Notes under the pieces: model-generated
What the model was told of the DNA's origin: nothing
The model's input: only the letters and a program-made list of their open reading frames with translations
The model's database searches: none
In this document: piece by piece, positions 45,973-57,415 of the stretch
Position numbering within the stretch: the stretch's first letter is position 1
How the letters are laid out: each line of letters begins with the position of its first letter
NCBI GenBank assembly: GCA_958009085.1
Contig: OY253668.1
Location: 1,550,001 to 1,614,000, forward strand
From: Protoeuglena noctilucae
Lineage: Eukaryota > Chlorophyta > Pedinophyceae > Marsupiomonadales > Marsupiomonadaceae
Length of the DNA: 64,000 nt
Reading direction: 5' to 3'
Translations under genes and position numbers: made by a program

Positions 45973-47994
45973 GTGGCGCGTGTCGCGGCCTTGAGCTCGG
46001 CCTTGGACGCGGGCGCCATCCCAGCTGCCAAGGCCTTGCGCTCCACCTGCCCCAAGTCGGCCCAAGCTGCTCAGCGGATTCTCATGAGCATCGCGGACGA
46101 CGCGCGCGTGGTCCTCCCGGCCCTCGCCCTCTGCTGCGCCATCCGCGACTGGGACGCCGATGCGTGCCAGGTGACGCGCGCGCCAAGGCACAGATTCCAC
46201 GACTTCGATAGCAGAACGTGCCTGTCCTTGCCCCGGTGGCGTCTCGGTCGCCTCCGGCATCGCGCCACTTGCCCAGGCGCCGCACCGTGGCGGGCCCTCC
46301 TCGCAGGAAATCACGCAGGGGCTGCAGGTCGCATGGACATGCGCATCGGACGCCGTGTCGGCCGCCAGCATCGCAGTGCTGGCCGCGCAGTGGGCGCTTA
46401 TCAACGCGGACGCGTCCCTCCTCGGCACGCTCGGCCCCACGCCCGCCCTCGAGACGGCCCCTCCCTCTGCGGCCTGCGGAGGCGCGCTCTCACCCACAGA
46501 CAACGCCCTCTGCCTCGCCTGGGTCGTCCTCGCCCGCACCTCCACCGATGCCGCCCGCTCCCTCCTGGCGGAGGTGCGGAACCTCCCCCGCAGGGCCCCT
46601 CGCATCCGCGCAGCTGTCGACTCGCGCGACAGCGAGCCTCTCACCGCCGCGCGGAAGAGGCTCTTGAGGGCGCTGCAGCTGGCCGAAGCGCGCTGGCAGG
46701 GGATCCGAGGGGCGGGGGACGAGACGGCTCACGACAGCTGCCGGGGTCCGAGGGCCACCCCAGACCTGCCGCCCTTGAAGGCGCTCGCGCGCTCGGTGTT
46801 CACGCGCTGTCGCTGTGGCCAACCCACCGCGTCTGCATTGGAGGCGCGCTTGGCAGGGGAGGCTTGGAGCATGGGTGTGGCCAGCACAGGTGTCGCAGAT
46901 GGGAGCAACCCGTGGGATTGGACCGAGGGCGTGACCGAGCGGCACTGGCGCTTGTGTCCAGCGGACTCGCGCTTGGGGGCGTGTCGCGCCGACGCCCGGG
47001 CCCGTCCTGCCGAGGGCGGAACGGCGCGCGATGGGGTGCCTGTCCGGCCACGCAAGCGGCCTCGGGGTGTGGGGCATGAGGCGAAGGACGCCCTGCGGAG
47101 GCTTGCTGATTGCTGGAACGTGCGCTCCCCGTCAAAGCTGCCGAGAGCCGAGGACACCTTTACGCGGACGGGGATCGCCGACCAAGGGCGTGCGGTGGAC
47201 TTGCTCCGGGCGGCGGTGGCTGAGGGCGACGGCGATGGAGAGCTAGGTACGCGCGACGGACTGCAAGGCACTGTCAATTGCACGGCGGAGTGCTTTGCGC
47301 CGGACGTGCCCTCGATGTGATGGGGGTATTGTGCAGAGCCCCTTTTACTCTGCTTGCCCTCGCAGTCTACCTCGCGAGGAGGGTCCTGCGCGCAGCCTCC
47401 TCCGCGCACGTCGAGCTGCCCCCCCCCGCCATGCGGACGCTGCGGGCGGTCGCGTGCGAGCCGTCCAGTCGCGCCCCGCCAGCCATGCACGGAATGGGCC
47501 AGGGCAGGGTGCCAAAGGAGCAGGCACCGGCGTCGGTCGCTAGCCGAGTCGAGGCGCAGTCGCATATGCGAGCGGACGCGCCGCACTCCGCCGGGCCGGT
47601 CGGCGACGAGGTCGTGCTTCGTACTTTGGGCGGGATGTTGGAGGAATCTGGGTCTCTTGGGCGGGCCCTGGCGAGCGCTGGGCCCGTGGCGCTGTCGGAC
47701 GTGCGCGCCGTCCTCCAGCGGTGCATGGTGCGGACGGACTTCCCTGGCGAGGGGGGCACTGGGGAACAGCTGCGGGCGGGCACCGTCAACAGCCCTTATC
47801 GCAAGGACCCTGGCGAGGTCCCTGGCGACCCAGGGCTGCCGAGCAAAGACGAGTTGCTTCGAGATATTTTGATGAATCTGGAGCCAAACTACAAGGTCGG
47901 GCTCTTTGGCGCGTCTGTGAGCGACGAAGAGGACGGCTCCGATGCGGGCGGCAGCAGCGACGGCGGGGAGTTCCTGTTGAAGCCTGGGATGTAG
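45973..47994 (+). CDS. Unrecognised alpha-helical protein (5' end unresolved)
   Basis: Exons 45973-46170, 46307-47246 and 47366-47994 join in phase (588 codons plus stop). An acceptor at 45970-45972 shows that at least one more exon lies upstream. The first 110 residues look helical and Ala/Leu-rich (QAAQRILMSIADDARVVLPA, VSAASIAVLAAQWALI). The middle is Arg/Ala/Pro-rich with a basic patch RPRKRPRG that could be a nuclear signal. The C-terminus is acidic (SDEEDGSDAGGSSDGGEF) and ends LLKPGM. I do not recognise a family. Open frame, consistent junctions and codon use like the neighbours support a real gene. It is divergent from the patatin-like gene and convergent with LpxC. Confidence 0.65.
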
Positions 47995-48004
47995 ATGGGC
48001 CAGT

Positions 48005-48009
48005 TGTAA
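48005..48009 (+). terminator. TGTAA polyadenylation-type motif
   Basis: TGTAA, the polyadenylation signal of green algae, lies 11 bp after the stop of the unknown gene. The motif is not obvious after most other stops in this window, so its use is unproven. Confidence 0.25.
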
Positions 48010-48175
48010 GGATATGTCATTGGGCAGACTGGAGCAGAGAAGCGCAAGCCGGTTTGTCTGCTCGTCTGCCGCCCCTCATACGTTCGCTTCAATTGAGTGG
48101 TGAATGCACGCTCGGGCAGGTCCTAGCCCTGCGCTGGCCAGCGCGACTCGACCGCGGCTGGCCCGGCAATTTATC

Positions 48176-50152
48176 TCAGATCTCGCGCAGCCGGTTGAGG
48201 GCGTCCGTCTCGCCCATGACCTCCCGGCCCTGGTATGGCTCGTGCCCCTCGATGGCTGCCGCCATCTCCTTCACCAGCTGAGCCTGCGCAGATGGAAGCG
48301 ATGACGCTCGCGACGCAGGCATCGGACGCCACCAAATCCCAAATAAGCACGGCGAACTTCACGACACCACGGGAGCAACCACAGCAGCTTGTGCCAGCCC
48401 TCTCGCAAAACAGCTTCCTGGCTGTCCAGCAGTCGCACCTCAAGGACGTGGTCCGATTTCCACGTGATGACGTGGCCCTTGGGGAGACCAGAGCCCCCCA
48501 TGGTCGCCAGCATGGACAGAGACCCGAGCACGTCCACCACCTTGTGCCGTGCCGGCTCGTCCTCGAAGAACGTCACCGACGTGTTGTTCGTCCACCGATC
48601 CTTGGCACCCACGACCATCTGGTGCTCGGAGGCGTAGCGGTAGTACCCCTCCTTACGTGCAGCCCTGCAAGCGGGTCCCACGACGAGCGTTTGAGGATGG
48701 CCACCCGCCGCCGCCTGTCGGGCGCAGGTCACCGCACAGCCCAGCCATCTCATTTGCACACACACAAGGCACTCACTTGTACACATCCATGGACGGCATG
48801 GCCGTCTTGGCAGCGGACAGCTCGAATCGGAAGTGCTCGCTTCTGTCCGCGCTCCACGAGGCCCACCGCTTGCCCACGACATTCATGCCCTCGTCCCAGT
48901 CGACCCCGCACGACACCACGCACTCGTCGCCGCCGGGCACGAAGGACGCGAAGGCGCCGTGCGCCCCAAACACGGTCACCTGCGGGGGTCGCGTCAGGGA
49001 GCGTCACTTGCTCTGCGCAAATGATGCCCCAGGCTGCAACGAGAACACGCGAGATAATGCGCGCAAGAGCGGAGCAGAAAGCCTCACCGGCTTGCGGATG
49101 ACGGGCCGCATGCGTGGCATGGTCGACCCAGCCGCGTCCTCGCACTGACGGAGCCCTGCCGTGTGGATCAGGTCCACCCACCCGAGGGCCGCGCCGTCCA
49201 GCATGGGCAGCTCCTCCGCCCCATCCACCTCGATCCGCGCGTTGTCCACGCCGCACGCCTCCAGCGCGGCCAGCAAGTGCTCAGCGCCAATCACCCGGAT
49301 GCCGCGGTACTCCAGTGTGGTGTAGTGCGGGCATGCCGCGGCGTTGGAGACGAGGGCCTTGGTCCCCGCCGGGACCGGGTTGTCGGCCGGCAGCGGCCCG
49401 GGCGTCTCGTCCTGCACAACCGGAGAGCGGCGATGGGTAAAAGACGACAAGCCTGCAACTACTCTGTCGCGGCCGTCACGAAGACGGGCTCGTCATCTGG
49501 TCATTCCACGGGTGTCTATTCATCACCACCGCTCGCTCGCCTTCTCGGTGCGGAACTTCTGGTGCAGCGCCTTGATGTTGTTCGCCAGGGCCGTCATGCC
49601 TTGCTCCATGGCATAGTCCTGGAACTCGCCCTTGTAACCCATCACCTCGACCACGTTGAGGTACTCAAAGTAAAGCTCCAGGTTGGCCCTGCGAGGCAGC
49701 CGGGAGTACAGCGCGGGGTCACGAGGCAACATGGCCAACCGTCTGCAGGGTACCTCAATTAGGGTAGTTGCAGCGCCCCTCGCCTGCCCGCTTCCCGGTC
49801 ATCCCCACTTTGCATGAGGTCCATGACGGCCTCCGTCTCCTCCGCCGAGCCATGCTCCTCCAAGATGGCTTTCAGGGCGCCGTCCGCGACGCGAACGAAG
49901 TAGCGGCCCTCGCCCGCCAGCGCCGGCATGATGCGCACCGCGCAGTAATCACCCGTGTGCATGCCAACGCCGCCCACTCCGAACCTGCGCAGTCAAGCGC
50001 AGAAGCGTCAGAGGGGGCGGCAGTGGACACAACGTCAATCTTTCATGCCCCCCTGCGGCTGCTCACCCCTTCACGACCGTCTGCTGCATCTCCCGCGGGA
50101 TGGGCAAGGAAAAGTCGATCTTCCAGTCGTTATCGCGCGCCATGTCCGCCAT
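48176..50152 (-). CDS. LPXC: UDP-3-O-acyl-N-acetylglucosamine deacetylase (LpxC)
   Basis: Seven exons (50067-50152, 49784-49984, 49541-49688, 49088-49411, 48777-48979, 48439-48664, 48176-48283) give 431 residues. LpxC commits UDP-GlcNAc derivatives to lipid A synthesis; plants keep a mitochondrial version. Matches: QQTVVKGFGVGGVGMHTG, VIGAEHLLAALEACGVDN (E. coli E78 and H79), EELPMLDGAA, DEPARHKVVDVLGSLSML (H238 and D242) and WKSDH (H265). Two oddities stand out. The position of catalytic D246 is Ser (GSL where the family has GDL). About 90 extra residues are inserted between YFVRV and PADNPVPAGT. Introns 49689-49783 and 49412-49540 are GC-AG. The start is uncertain: an Arg-rich leader-like frame begins at 50376, but I could not splice it in phase. 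Confidence 0.9.
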
Positions 50153-50948
50153 GGAGCGGCCGACACGCGCTACCACGGAGCAACGCGCCTGGGAAGGGCC
50201 GGCGCCCCTCCCGCTGCATCGCTGACCCGGGGCGGCTGCGGCGGCCTGCGCCCGAGCCGGAGCAGCAAGGAGCGCACGCGACGTGCCGGGCGCCGGGGAC
50301 TGCGGCCGCGGGGGGCGAGACGACAGGGTCGACGGCCGCGCGCAAGAGCCCCTCTCCCGGCGCCTTTGACCGCCATAAAGTCTTGCAGTGCATGTCAGCT
50401 GTTAGATGTGCAAGTAATTGCGCTGGATAAGGCAGCCGTTGACCGCGGCGCGGCCTCTGGCGCCCCCCCACCTGCGAACGCCCGGGTGCCCGTATGCCGC
50501 AGCCGTGCCCGAGGACTGCGGCCATGGTTGGGGCCCTGGAGCGACAGATGCGGTTCGATACTTTGTATCAACCAATCGCGTCCGTCAGGCGCCAATTATA
50601 TGCTCAGCTGGGGCAGGAAGGGACACGGTGCACGAGTCAAGAAGGCCTGAGGCAGGGCGGCGCGCCAGATGTTCTCTAAGAAAGCACCGCGAGGGACGTG
50701 ATATCGCCAAAGCAGTGCCCGGCGCCGAGTGTGACGTGTGCGAGAAACGCGCCGCTGGCGGAGGGCAATTCGCGGTGGCACAATGATCCGCCCCCGGGCG
50801 GAGGTCCTCGAAGTTTTCATGCGGTCGATTACCTAGCCTGGGCGAGTTCAGCTGAGCTCATCGGGTGACCCATCGGGAGAATCGCCACGCCCGCCCTTTG
50901 AACTCATCACTGCGCGACAGGAGCGCGGGGCAGCTGGGCGGGCGAGCC
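50153..50948. promoter_or_regulatory. Divergent promoter region (LpxC / Ash2)
   Basis: This is up to 796 bp between divergent starts. CCAAT followed by TTATATG (50592-50602) is the only promoter-like signature. The left third is very GC-rich and carries an Arg/Ala/Pro-rich minus-strand frame (50170-50376) that resembles a transit peptide and could be an LpxC first exon. Confidence 0.4.
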
Positions 50949-53341
50949 ATGACGGAAGAGCTGCCGAGTAAGCGCTCGTCGGATGGCGCCGCCGTGTCTG
51001 GATCCAGGTGACGCGGCCCCGCTGGACCCCTGCATGGAGAGGCGGGGTTGCGCGAATCCGGTGTTCTGCTGAAAGAGGCCGTGCATCCCGCATCCATACC
51101 CCGAGCTGGCTCTTGTCCTTGCGCACCTTGCGGGATGTCCGCCAGGCCGCACGTCCGTGGAGGCCGACGCTGCTGCCGGTCTGCCCAAGCCACCCCCTGC
51201 CAAGCGATTGCGCGCAGACCGGACGCCACCAACGCCATCAAGCGCTCCAAGAAGAATCGCGTGATTGTGAAGGCGGAGGACGAGGAGAAAGTCTCGGTGG
51301 TTCCCTTCACGAAGAAAGACCAGGCGAGCGGCGTGGCGTCGCTCCGTTTTTCGGAAATGGCTGCATGGCTGAACACCCGAGGCGCGGATCGCGACGAGTG
51401 GACGAGCATTATGTCCAGCTGTCGTGTCCAAGCTGCGCTGATTCAAACGACCTGTCTGCCTCGCCGCGTCGACAGGAGTGGTCACCGCAGCGGCTAGACC
51501 CTGCGAGCATGGCGCCGGGCATGCGCATATTCGAGGACGGGACCACAGTCGCGTCCCACAAGGGATACCGCACAGTGCGTGCCATGCACGGGTGAGCCCT
51601 TTTTTGGAGGCGATCGAGGATGCCACCTTGCCCACCGGCTGCACTTCAGTGCTCCTCCTCCTTGATTGGCATCTGCAGGGCGCACGAGGGGGTGTGGTAC
51701 TTCGAGGTCGACATCCAGCACCTCGGGGAGACGGGGCGGTGCCGTGTCGGCTGGCAGCAGCGTGGCGGAGAGCTGCAAGCGCCCGTGGGGTATGACAAGG
51801 TCAGGGGCGCCTAGGCGTCGAGGAAGGAGCGCATGTGCATGAACACGTGCTGCATAGTGTCGTTGACTGCCTTGCAGCCTTCTTGCCCCTGGAGGACGTA
51901 ACGTGACGCTCTGTCCGCACCTGTGCTCGCCAGTTTGGGGTGGCTTACAACAGCGAGCAGGGTCACAAGTACCACAAGGCGTTGCGGGAGCCGTACGGCA
52001 AGGCGTACGGCGAGGGCGACGTGGTCGGGTGCCTGCTGTGCTTGCCCAAGGTGAGGGGAGGCGGACGGGACCGTAAGCCACGCACCTGTCTCATTCACGG
52101 GAGATCTCCGCCCTGTTTCCGGTCTTTTGATCGCCCCCTGCGTTCACATGGCCGTCTTCTATCTCGGTGCCATCGCCCAGGCCATTCGACTCGCACGCTC
52201 TCATTCATCCGCTGGGAGTCGATTCGCAGGGTGGGCGCGAGATGGGCCCGGAGTTGGTGCGGTACCAGGACGTGACGTACGCCGTGCAGTCGGGAGGCAA
52301 GCAGGCGCCCGCGAGAAGCCTGCTGGGGAGCTTCTGCGTGTTCACGGTCAACGGAGAGAGCGCAGGGGTGGCCTTCGTCGACCTCCTGGAGGCGAGCCTT
52401 GCAAAGCACGCTGTGCACACAGCAAAGCACATCACGCACGCTACTGCGAATATTCGGAGGACGGCGTGCGCGGTTTGCCGTGACTAGCGCAACTGACGCT
52501 CGGTGCTGTGCTCGAACGCCCCGCAGGGCACGTGGCACCCGGCGGTGTCCATTTTCACCAAGCCGCTCACGGTGACACCCGCGGAGGACGGCGCGGAGAT
52601 ACGGGACCCGCACAAGTGGGCTCTCAGGCGAGTTTCAGTCACACTCATGCAGGTGTCTCATGTCGCATGCCTCTGCATGGCGACTATTGTCTAGAAAAGC
52701 GGGCGCTGTCAGCAGAGAGTTTTGGGGGTGACAGCTCGTGTCTCTTCTGAGCGAACCGCAGCGGCGATCGGCAGTGCATGCAAAGCCAGGAGGCGCGGCT
52801 GCACGTCCGCTTCGACGCGTTCCGGTACCCTCCCCCGGCACTGGGGCCGCTCATCGGGCAGGCGGCGGAGATGGCGGCGGAGTCCCGGCGAGTTCGATCG
52901 GAGGAGCTGGCGAGGAGCAGGCGCGAGGCCAGGGAGCGGCGGGAACAGAATGGCACAGGGGCGGGGGCGGGGGCTGAGAGGTCTGGGCCTGGAGAGGCAT
53001 CCGGCGCGCAGGGCCACTTGGCAAGGCCCAGCGAGGGTGGCGACGTGTCGATGGCGGAGGGGCATGGCATGGCGAACGGCGCTGTGCCGGCGGGGGCTGG
53101 TGCACATGGCATGCCGGGCACGGGAGACGGTGGGACGGGAGGGGCGGCGGGGGATGCTGCGCCGGTGGGGGCGCTCCAGCAAGAGGATCCGATTCGATTG
53201 GAGGACCTCGGTGTGGTGGGGGAGGCCCTGGGAGAGTCGTGCGAGGTGCGGGCGTGCGCCAAGATGGCGGGGCCTGCGCCCGCCGGCCATGTGGGTGGCG
53301 AAGAGGGCGGGGCCGCGGCTGCGGGTTCGTCAAAGGAGTGA
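50949..53341 (+). CDS. Ash2/TRAUCO-type SPRY protein of the COMPASS histone methyltransferase complex
   Basis: Eight exons (50949-51007, 51218-51323, 51476-51591, 51679-51799, 51934-52050, 52230-52391, 52527-52627, 52762-53341) give 453 residues. The SPRY domain reads [80 protein letters not shown], then [20 protein letters not shown] and [13 protein letters not shown]. It is the Ash2L/TRAUCO core that docks with RbBP5 and stimulates H3K4 methylation. Introns 51324-51475, 52392-52526 and 52628-52761 are [17 protein letters not shown] matches the family. The C-terminal 200 residues are Gly/Ala/Glu-rich and extra. The first intron may contain a small optional exon near 51,180. Confidence 0.9.
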
Positions 53342-53505
53342 CTACTTTAGTAAAAGCTTGTTGGTTGCAAACACTGGGGTTGAGTGCTGCATGCATTGCC
53401 GAGCGCGCGATGTTTCCACGCATTGTGAGTGCGGCAGGGTTTGAATGGTGGCCTCCAAAAGATGCGCTCTAATGGAAAGCCGCTTTCACTGGCCCACAGC
53501 GCGTC

Positions 53506-55594
53506 TCATGCTCCCGCGCCCGCGGCCCCATTCGTCCCCGCCTGCGCGCCTCCGCTCTCCCCGCCCCGCGCCCCGGGCCTGAAGTATCCCAGCGGACGCT
53601 TGCACCGCATGTTGGGCTGCATGCCCTCCACAATGGCAACCACGCTCGTCGCCTGCGGCAGTGCCTCGGCCGCTGCCGTCCCGTTCATCGCAAGGGTCGT
53701 GGAGGCAGCAGGGGCGTCCTGGCCGGTGGCAGCCCTGCTCGGGGCGTTCAAAACCACCACTCCCTCGGGGACGTCCTCCTTGGCCGTTCCCGTCCTCCGC
53801 GCCGTGCCCACTTTGCTCTGCGGCCGTGCCCCAAGTTCATTGCTTACGTGTGAGTGCACCGCGCATGGCATGGGGAGAGGCGCATGTCAAACGTGTTAGC
53901 CCTTTTGGGCTGATCTCCTCATGACATGTGGTTCTGACACGTCACGTGTTTCTGTCACCTCTGGGGCGTTGATCTCGACCTTGGTGCCGCCCAGGTTCTT
54001 GAGCCAGTACTGGATGCCGATGGTGGCGGACGTGTTGACGACGTAGTAGAGGGCCAGTCCGCTGGGCACGTTCAGCGAGAACCAGAAGAGCATGAGAGGG
54101 AGGAGCTGGGGGCGGGGAATGGGGACGGCGTTGTAAGCGAAGGGAGCTGTCATAATGCCAACGCGGGTGCCTGCATGCTTGCGAGGTCAGGCAGCGCGAG
54201 AGCGAGAGCGGGCAAGGCAGGCAAGCCACCGTCTTTGGCCTTTCTCAAGCCCCCCTGATCGTCGTACAGGCGCAGCCGTCGTGCTCACCTGTACCAGCCA
54301 CTGCGACTGCTTGGCCGACTCGTCGTTGGGGTCCACCGGGCTGAGCACTAACTGGCTCCAGTATTGCACCACGATGAGGGCGATGGGCAGGGACAGGTAC
54401 GCTGCGGCGTCCTCCCACCCAATCGGAGGGACACCGTCGACGAATGGGAAGAGCCACGCCGTGCCGGACCCCGCTCGCTGTGCGGCGAGGGACGTGGGTC
54501 CGGACAGGGACGGGATCCAGTAGAAGCCCTCTGAGAAGGGCCAAAGGGACGGGTGGGGGTTTGGCGTGAGGTCGTGCGACGGTGCGGGCGGTGCGTGGAG
54601 GGTGATGCTGTGCGTGGCCCATGCGAACGTCGCACCTGTGAGTGCGCCCTCGTCGGCGACGGTGCTGAGGGAACGGTATAGGCCCCAGAAGATTGGGAGG
54701 GTGGCCAGCGTGGGGAGGCAGCCCGCCTGCGAGGTGGGACAGACAGCGGCACGTTGTCACAGTGTGGCTGCAACAGGCAAAGATGCTCTCTTGCATGTTC
54801 CTGACAACGCAAGTCGACCGAGGCCGACTGAGGCAATGTGCTGTGCCAAGTCACCAGGGGATCGACCCCCGCCTCCTCGTAGAGAATGGCAGTCTCCTTC
54901 TGCACGCGGTCCTTGTCCTCTCCGTACCGCGCCTTGATCGCGTCGATCTGCAAGCGCGGCCGGCAGGGTGCGGGGTCACGGGTGCAGGCCCAGGGAGTGA
55001 CCGCACGATGCCCGCCTGCTGCAGCGACCCCTCGCCTGCGGCTTGAGCTCCTGCATCGCCAGCGAGGACTGAACCTGCTTGATGGTCACGGGGAGCAGCG
55101 CCACTTTGACGAGCATGGTCAGGACGATGATGGACCAGCCGTACGAGTAGGGCACGCCGAGCTGCGGGGTGGAGAGACGGGCGATGAGTCGCCCCAGGGC
55201 GTCGACGAACAACGACGGAAGCAAGGTGTCACACCAGCACGGCACTCGCCTGAATGAGCTGTCCCTGGATGAGCTTGAGCGTGCCCTCGAGCACGTCGGC
55301 AACCGGCTTGAGGACGTCGAAGTTGAAGCCCGACTGCTCCGCGTCCGCCGCGGCGTCGGCGAGAACTGCCATTCCCTGGAGCAGCGCGTCCGCGCTCAGC
55401 AGCGGGGCGACGCTCGCCGCGGCCAACGCGGGCACAGGATCGAGCAAGGCCGCGTGCTCCGGGAGCAGCGCCTGGGGCACGTGGCGCGCCCGGGGCAGTG
55501 CGTGTCGACCACGGATAACATCGCCGCCATGCCTTCCCACCGCGGACCCGGAGGTCGTCGCAGGGAGGGCCCGCGCGCACGCTGCAGCGTTCAT
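53506..55594 (-). CDS. ALB3: Chloroplast membrane protein insertase ALB3 (Oxa1/YidC family)
   Basis: Six exons (55250-55594, 55036-55161, 54855-54947, 54289-54726, 53959-54105, 53506-53817), all phase 0, give 486 residues, normal for ALB3. A plastid transit peptide (MNAAACARALPATTSGSAVG) comes first. The five-helix core includes LGVPYSYGWSIIVLTMLVKV, IKQVQSSLAMQELKPQ, IDAIKARYGEDKDRVQKETA, AGCLPTLATLPIFWGLYRSL, FYWIPSLSGPTSLA and LMLFWFSLNVPSGLALYYVV. It inserts light-harvesting and photosystem proteins into thylakoids with cpSRP43/54. A segment of about 30 residues (HAPPAPSHDLTPNPHPSLWP) is inserted between the third and fourth helices. Introns 55162-55249 and 54948-55035 are GC-AG, and both junctions fall inside conserved sequence. 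The C-tail is Ala/Gly-rich with KRPLGYFRPG. Confidence 0.95.
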
Positions 55595-56178
55595 CCAGTG
55601 CGCGCGTCGAGATCGGGTCGAGACGGCGGGGAAACAGGCGCCGAGAGAAAGCTTGGATCAGGCTGATGGCGCGACAGGCGATGCAGCGCTGGATAGCTGC
55701 CCCGGCGCTGGATAGCTTTGCGTTTGCGGGATAGCACGAGGTGCGAGAGCGCAGAAGCCTCTCGTCAAGCCGCCAGTCCGCGAGGTCTCCAGGAACAACC
55801 GGCAGAAGTCGTCTACCGCAACTGAGGAATGGAGCCGGACGGGACGCACAGCTAGCCTGGCGAGCCTTTGTGTCAGAATGATCTTGTGGGCTGGCAGGGG
55901 GGAAAAGACGACGGCTCTGGAGTCGACGAGCATTCTCCATTCCATACGAGGTAGAGGTGAGCTCAGGTGAGGTGACGCGGCTGCCCATCGCGTCCCAGCC
56001 TCCGGTCATCATCGGGGGGACGAAGTGGGCGCAAAAGCCCCCTTGGCGCGCCATTCTGTCATCTCGACTTATCAATGGCACGTCTATTGTCTCGAAATGG
56101 CCATCGGATGCTCGACCCATTCAAAGACGTCCCCCACAGGTCAACGAGTGGAACACGCTTGCGGAACACGCACCAAAG
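55595..56178. promoter_or_regulatory. Divergent promoter region (ALB3 / TIC62-like)
   Basis: This is 584 bp between divergent starts of two proteins tied to plastid membranes. No TATA box is seen. The plus-strand frame upstream of 56179 stays open back to 55957, so the TIC62-like protein could begin earlier. Confidence 0.4.
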
Positions 56179-57415
56179 ATGCCAGACCTCTTCGTCGTCA
56201 TCGGCGCGTCAGGCCGCACCGGGCGGCTGGCAGTCAAGGAGCTGATCCGCCGCTCCGAGTCCAGCGACGACCCACTGCACGGCTGCCGGGTGGGTCGAGG
56301 GCTGGTCGTGCTGCTCGTGCTGCTGCCTCTGGTCGTGAGCGCTGGGCAGGCCGCTCGGCGGGCCTTATGCTCGCTTTGTCCGCTCGCAGGTCCGAGCCAC
56401 GTGCCGTTCTCCGAAGGACCTCGAATTCGAGAAGCACGCGTGCCTGGAGACGATGGCGGTGGATGTGACGGACAAGGACTCGGTGCGCGCCGCGGTGCGG
56501 GGGAGCAAGGGGGTTATCTTCGCGGCGCAGGGCAGGGGCTGGTGGTCGGCGCACTCGGTGGACTACGCTGGGGCCAGGAGGGTCGCCAAGGCTTGCAAGG
56601 CGAGGGCAGAGATGGCGGGGATGGCATGATGATGGATGGCACGGACGCACCGACACCTGTTGGACCCATCATTGCGGCCCTGCGTCCATGTTCGACCCCG
56701 CAAACAGTTTTCTTGTGTGCTGCGGCTTGCAGGACGCCAATGCCCGCCTGGTGCTCATCTCCTCGGCGCTCGTCTCGTGGAAGAACTACCTGCACCCGAT
56801 TCGACTCATCACCAACACCTTCATCCGGTTCCGGGTCATGGATTGCAAGCGCATGGCTGAGGGAGCCATCAGGGACATGGGTGAGCCGCTGTCGGAGTTG
56901 GGCCACCCACTTGGGTCCTCCACTGCAGTGCCTGCGAGGCAGAGCTGGGTCATGGAATGGAAGCATGCGCATGATGGCCATTGAGGATAGGGAGCAGGCT
57001 TGCATTCATGGTAGCCACGCTTGATCGCCAGGCGTCGAGTACGTCATTGTCCGGCCGGGTGGGCTCAACAGCAAGGAGGCGGGCCACCTGCTCAACTTCT
57101 ACCAGGGCGACTCGCCGTGGCACTCGGGCGTCATGCCCCGGTCGGGTGAGACATCGATGCGCTCGCACGAGGGCCGGTTGGGGCAGGAGACTATGTGTGG
57201 GACTCTTGAACAAGTCAGGGCCTTTCACACCCTCAGACCTGGCCAAGGTGTGCGTGGAGGCGCTCGTGAACCCCAACGCAGCCAACGCGACGTTCGAGGT
57301 CTTTGCGTCGGACTCGCAAACCATGGCGCCTGAGGGGCACATCGAGCAGCAGTTCCGGCGCCTGCACCCGGACGAGGCCAACGCAGACGAGCAGGAGCAG
57401 GAGCAGGAGAGCTGA
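56179..57415 (+). CDS. TIC62-like atypical SDR, NAD(P)-binding
   Basis: Exons 56179-56289, 56390-56599, 56733-56880, 57032-57145 and 57237-57415 give 253 residues. The Rossmann opening MPDLFVVIGASGRTGRLAVK carries the GxxGxxG variant of atypical SDRs. AVDVTDKDSVRAAVRGSKGV, NARLVLISSALVSWKN, VEYVIVRPGGLNSKEAG and ISKxD-like DLAKVCVEALVNPNAANATF follow the NmrA/TIC62 pattern. Such proteins act as redox-sensing or quinone/flavin reductase-like factors of plastid membranes. The catalytic YxxxK of classical SDRs is absent, as expected for the family. Intron 56600-56732 is GC-AG (AAG|GCGAGG), joining RRVAKACK to DANARLVLISS. The C-terminus ends in a short QE repeat. No transit peptide is visible unless an upstream exon exists. 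Confidence 0.87.

Noticed and set aside
50170-50376. Minus-strand frame with a transit-peptide-like composition upstream of LpxC
   Set aside because: Attractive as a targeting exon, but every donor I tried leads to a stop or the wrong phase in the LpxC exon. Kept only as a possibility in the intergenic entry.
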